DNA of 64,000 nucleotides from Arthrobacter stackebrandtii (GTDB lineage Bacteria; Actinomycetota; Actinomycetes; Actinomycetales; Micrococcaceae), in the NCBI RefSeq assembly GCF_017876675.1, contig NZ_JAGIOI010000001.1, positions 2,728,001 through 2,792,000 of the forward strand, written 5' to 3'. Below the pieces are notes generated by a model. It saw only the letters and a program-made list of their open reading frames with translations, made no database searches and was not told the DNA's origin. This document shows, one piece after another, positions 61,601 to 64,000 of the stretch. Position numbers and translations under genes: made by a program. Each line of letters starts with the position of its first letter. The first letter of the stretch is position 1.

Positions 61601-62159
61601 GGGCGAGGACCCGGAAAAGGTCACGCGCGCCATGCGCCGCCCCATCCCCACCAAGCCGGGCATGGCCGCTCGAAAGGGCACCGCCTTCCACGCCTGGATT
61701 GAGGACTACTTTGCCACCACCGGCCAGCTCGACTTTGACGAGGAACCCGGTGCCGACGCCTACGTGGACGAGGCCTACGACCTGGCCGGGATGCAGGAGA
61801 CGTTCAAGAACTCCGAATGGGCAACCCGGATTCCGGCTGACCTTGAGGTGCCCATAGAAACCCGGGTGGCAGACGTGGTGGTCCGCGGCCGCATCGACGC
61901 AGTCTTCCGCGACGCCGACGGCGGCTGGGACCTGATCGACTGGAAGACTGGCCGGATTCCGTCCAAGGCGCAGCTGGCAGTGCGCGGCGTGCAGCTTGCC
62001 GTGTATAGGCTCGCCTGGTCCCGGCTCCAGGACGCGCCCCTGGAACAGGTCAGGGCTGCGTTTTACTACGTCGGCCAGGACAAGCTCATCCGCCCCGTGG
62101 ACCTGGCAGGCCGGGAAGAGCTCGAAGCCATCGTCACCGGCGCTTACACCACGTCTTAA
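58653..62159 (+). CDS. adnB: AdnB, helicase-nuclease subunit of the AdnAB complex
   Basis: The second motor-nuclease of AdnAB (1168 residues). LLVIAGAGSGKTTTMADRV is Walker A, LGVTFTRKAAGELASRI motif Ia, KVVLLDEFQDTSHAQLQL Walker B, and VGDPHQSIYGFRGAS motif III. The motif with VALLTVHASKGLEWDVVFVP is V, and RLAYVAFTRARDFLMC is VI, so the helicase core is complete. The RecB-type nuclease follows with KGTAFHAWIEDYF, EVPIETRVADVVVRGRIDAV and WDLIDWKTGRIPS near residue 1096. ATG 58653 overlaps the adnA stop. AdnAB replaces RecBCD/AddAB in actinobacteria. Confidence 0.94.
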   Translation: MSTPTANNAGQLPNAAAAAPREPVSPYELAELLGQFPPTPEQAAIISSPLEPLLVIAGAGSGKTTTMADRVVWLVANGLVLPEEILGVTFTRKAAGELASRIRAQLSKLGTLARSGEVELAPAAAARDALEPKVSTYHSYASGIVSDYGLRLGIERDAVVLGAAEAWQLASEVVEGHDGDHEHFTAAKSTLIQSVMDLAGECAEHLQEPESVIATIDGYLAGFEALPYIAETAKPRTAAVAKQLDVLRTRSSVAALVQKYAEAKRRRNALDYGDLVALAARIARDVPHAAEMERQRYKVVLLDEFQDTSHAQLQLFAELFGAGHPVTAVGDPHQSIYGFRGASAGQLFRFPEIFLKADGGYAPTAELTIAWRNSAHILATANVMSAELTAAQARKANAKLAAGLTEEQRAAAGPRVVVSPLREKPQAPDGEVLLARYDTELAEAEAVAEEILERKGDFTHRRGAQGAMTVAVLCRRRAQFARFQSVFEARGIPYEIVGLGGLLGTPEIVDLVATLRVIADPGRSDALMRLLTGARWRIGPADLMAFADWARYLARRREWAARNRVDFDAAVLQGDTPEQAGGAEQLEPVVVTADIVDASSLVEALDYLGPDFWPESARPLSDAARTRLLALRDELRMLRGFVGEDLVNLLGVVEKTMLLDIELAAKPGSSIHHARRHLDAFADAAATFMQAAQRVDLDAFLGWLETAEAEEGGLEMTAVESNPDAVALLTVHASKGLEWDVVFVPGMNSGAFPSTRADRWSTGAKSLPWPLRGDRDDLPVWEVDVPDLKTLMDNEKLFASDVALHGEEEERRLAYVAFTRARDFLMCSSTVWGTGKKPLTVSPFLSELLPLTEGARHPAVLGPWQDDPEEGAENPVSAGAETADWPYDPLNGPVITGRTGVAARVGRRTNVERSAGSVAAASAQLAELAGSRPAAVPGTPDFLSANPRWGAEASVLLAQEKMESDQLRVELPPHISASRLVALGEDPEKVTRAMRRPIPTKPGMAARKGTAFHAWIEDYFATTGQLDFDEEPGADAYVDEAYDLAGMQETFKNSEWATRIPADLEVPIETRVADVVVRGRIDAVFRDADGGWDLIDWKTGRIPSKAQLAVRGVQLAVYRLAWSRLQDAPLEQVRAAFYYVGQDKLIRPVDLAGREELEAIVTGAYTTS

Positions 62160-62172
62160 GGAGGCGGCGGCG

Positions 62173-63552
62173 CTACTTGTCGAGGGGGATGACTTTCATG
62201 GCCGTGGTGTCCACGTCCTCGGCAACATGCTTGCCTGTTTCGGCCGCATGGTCCGTGGCCGCCGTGTCGTCGCCGGCCTTGTCACCGGCAGGGTTGTCCG
62301 CGGCATCCGCTTCCCCTGCTCCGGAGGGTGCCTCTGCGCCGGCGGGGGTGCCCTCCGCCGCATGCACCGGGCGGGCGTCGCTGCCGGATGGGCCGGCGTT
62401 GTCCGTGGCCGGCGACGCTTCTGCAGCGGCCTCAGCGGGCGCGGCGTCCGGCGCCGGGATGGGGCTGGACTGCACCTTGGCCGCTGCCGCGGGGGCGGAC
62501 GCCGGGGCGTCAGGTGCGCCGGATGATGTTGAGGATGCCGCGGTGCCTTCTGGTGCCGGCGCTCGGCCCGCCGCGGCGGGCCCAGTTGCGGCGGCCGGCA
62601 TTGCGGCCGGGACGGGATCGTCCTCGACGCTGATGGGCTGCCCGCCGTGCTCGGCAATGTCGGCCTCGAGCGTCTTGAGCATGGATTCGGCGTCCTCCAC
62701 CATGCGGGCACTGTCTGCTGCGTAGCCCTTTACCAGCCACTGGGCCAGGGCAAATTCTGCGCTCAACGCCGCCCGGCGCAGGAGGTGCGGGTCCGGGGTC
62801 TCGTTGCGGGCGGCGGCGTAGGCCTGCATGACAGTGTCCACGAAATCGGGTTGGTTGATGGCCACGAGCCAGGCAAAGTCGTCGGCGGGGTCGCCCACGC
62901 GCAGGTCGGTCCAGCCGATGACGGCGCTGACCTGGTCGTTGTCCAGAAGGATGTTGTCCTCATGCAGGTCGCCGTGGACCACGCAGGAGTTGAAACGCCA
63001 GAGCGCAATGTCCTCCATTGCGTGCTCCCAGCGGCGCAGCAGCGGCGGCGGGATCTTTCCGGTGGTGGCGGCCTGGTCCAGCTCGTTCAGCTTGCGCTGG
63101 CGGTATTCGTTGGCGGTGTAGCTGGGCAGGTCAAAGGTGGTGACCAATTCTTGCGGCAGGTCGTGGATGGCGGCGATCGCCCGGCCGATTTCCAGGGCCA
63201 GTGCAGCGGTGCCGGATTCCAGCTCCTCCACGGATTCGGCCTTGCCTGCAATGTGCGAGTACACGAAAGTGATCAATTCCCCCTGCCGCACGGTTCCGGC
63301 CACGCTGGGCAACAGGAACGGCAGTTCGGCCCGGATCGCGGGGGAGAAGGCACGCAGCACCTGGCGCTCGGTTTCCAGGCGGGTGCTGGCTTCGGCATGG
63401 CGGGGCGAGCGGACACGCCAGCGGCGGTTCTCGGAATCAACCAGGAGTGCGGAGGAAAAGTCGGCTGCATCGTCCGGCTCCGGCCCAAACGCGGTGACGT
63501 TGAGTCCGGGCACGGCGGCGCTGGCTATCGCGGCCAATTCAATCGCAGTCAA
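62173..63552 (-). CDS. Aminoglycoside/macrolide phosphotransferase-like protein with long tail
   Basis: A 459-residue protein with an APH-type kinase fold in residues 1-310. The catalytic loop is CVVHGDLHEDNILLDN, but the metal-binding Asp of the expected IDW motif is Gly: SAVIGWTDLRVGDPADDF. An N-terminal nucleotide region with RWRVRSPRHAEASTRLETER is present. Residues 315-459 are an Ala/Pro-rich, probably disordered tail. Resembles macrolide 2'-phosphotransferases; drug resistance is not shown. I prefer TTG 63552, with GAGGAG 8 bases upstream, over GTG 63561. It converges with adnB (13 bases). Confidence 0.82.
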   Translation of the reverse strand: MTAIELAAIASAAVPGLNVTAFGPEPDDAADFSSALLVDSENRRWRVRSPRHAEASTRLETERQVLRAFSPAIRAELPFLLPSVAGTVRQGELITFVYSHIAGKAESVEELESGTAALALEIGRAIAAIHDLPQELVTTFDLPSYTANEYRQRKLNELDQAATTGKIPPPLLRRWEHAMEDIALWRFNSCVVHGDLHEDNILLDNDQVSAVIGWTDLRVGDPADDFAWLVAINQPDFVDTVMQAYAAARNETPDPHLLRRAALSAEFALAQWLVKGYAADSARMVEDAESMLKTLEADIAEHGGQPISVEDDPVPAAMPAAATGPAAAGRAPAPEGTAASSTSSGAPDAPASAPAAAAKVQSSPIPAPDAAPAEAAAEASPATDNAGPSGSDARPVHAAEGTPAGAEAPSGAGEADAADNPAGDKAGDDTAATDHAAETGKHVAEDVDTTAMKVIPLDK

Positions 63553-63716
63553 TCTTCTCACTCCTCTACCGTAGAGCGCGCAGGCGCCAACCGTCTGCCG
63601 TTGGGGCGGCGAGTCGCAAGATGCCCGTCACATGGCGACATCCTGCGTCAGGCCCGTTGTCCACAGCGGGCCGCGCAGGAATGTAAAAATTGGCATCCGG
63701 TGCGTACGGTAGAAAC

Positions 63717-64000
63717 ATGACTTTTGCCAGCCCCACGCCCGAGCCCGTGCTTGACCGCCAATGTGAACAGCGGGACGCGCCGGGGTACCTGGCGGCCGTG
63801 CTGGCCTCGGCCAGCCACCGGGTGGTGCTGTTCCACCGCGGCAAGGCCCTGCTTCAGGGGTCCGGGCTTGGCTATTTCGATCCCGCCGAGCTGCCGGAAG
63901 TGCTGCCCGCAGGCACCACCTCCGTCTTCCTCGGCCAGGTGCGCCCCGGCCAGGGCCACCCGCTGCCGGACGGCACCGACCTTGTGCTGCATGTGCTCCC
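63717..64000 (+). CDS. nudC: NADH pyrophosphatase NudC, N-terminal part
   Basis: Only the first 94 codons are in the window. The protein opens MTFASPTPEPVLDRQCEQRD and continues with HRVVLFHRGKALLQGSGLGYF and VFLGQVRPGQGHPLPDGTDLVL, the NUDIX-like N-terminal domain that precedes the zinc ribbon and Nudix box in NudC. The Nudix motif itself lies beyond base 64000, so the call rests on this domain and on context: nudC is near adnAB in Mycobacterium as well. ATG 63717 is the start. It diverges from the phosphotransferase gene. Confidence 0.72.
   Translation, partial: MTFASPTPEPVLDRQCEQRDAPGYLAAVLASASHRVVLFHRGKALLQGSGLGYFDPAELPEVLPAGTTSVFLGQVRPGQGHPLPDGTDLVLHVL

Overview
The window is high-GC DNA with GTG and TTG starts, dense gene packing and frequent ATGA stop/start overlaps. 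It encodes the coproporphyrin-dependent haem pathway, MoeZ, DUF3107 and AdnAB. Together these point to an actinobacterium, most likely of the Arthrobacter group (Micrococcaceae). That genus-level placement is inferred from gene content and protein style, not from a marker gene. I saw no rRNA, tRNA, CRISPR array, insertion sequence or phage module.

Layout. 1-6.7 kb: Xaa-Pro aminopeptidase (cut by the window edge), PHP phosphoesterase, DEAD-box helicase, RNB nuclease and a ferritin-like protein. 7-33 kb: mostly accessory genes. These are a P-loop kinase with a UbiB-like kinase, two MFS exporters, a variant umuD, a PPOX flavoprotein, a methyltransferase, an SRPBCC/DUF4166 pair, a PadR-membrane protein operon, a DUF2975-XRE pair, umuC behind a LexA box, several oxidoreductases, a TetR gene with a twin operator, and the thiamine genes (thiE divergent from a TPP-riboswitch-led thiO-thiS-thiG). 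33-36.9 kb: DUF3107, TetR, moeZ, a decayed copy of the moeZ rhodanese tail and an SDR. 36.9-47.4 kb: a complete haem cluster, hemA facing hemE-cgoX-chdC-cpfC-hemC-hemD-hemB-hemL. 47.5-54 kb: MOSC protein, glycosyltransferase, two alpha/beta hydrolases and a polar amino-acid ABC importer. 54-64 kb: DNA repair block with a DnaQ-like exonuclease and an alkyltransferase-like protein (ATL) overlapping adnA and adnB, then an aminoglycoside-phosphotransferase-like protein and the start of nudC.

How it fits together. The haem genes cover glutamyl-tRNA to haem b by the coproporphyrin route, apart from glutamyl-tRNA synthetase. MoeZ may supply the ThiS activation step missing from the thi operon. The helicase, ferritin-like, DUF3107, TetR, MoeZ, ATL, AdnAB and NudC genes resemble a gene neighbourhood I recall from Mycobacterium (around Rv3198c-Rv3211), here opened up by accessory genes and the haem cluster.

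The most unusual observations are small. They are: a UmuD-like protein with Arg at the catalytic Lys position and a Thr-Gly cleavage site; a decayed second copy of its 3' end on the far side of the PPOX gene; the 53-codon rhodanese remnant; a phosphotransferase lacking the IDW-type Asp and carrying a long Ala/Pro tail; and several very long intergenic hairpins, two of which look related. I found no convincing new multi-gene system; the best candidates for follow-up are these variants and the operator structures.
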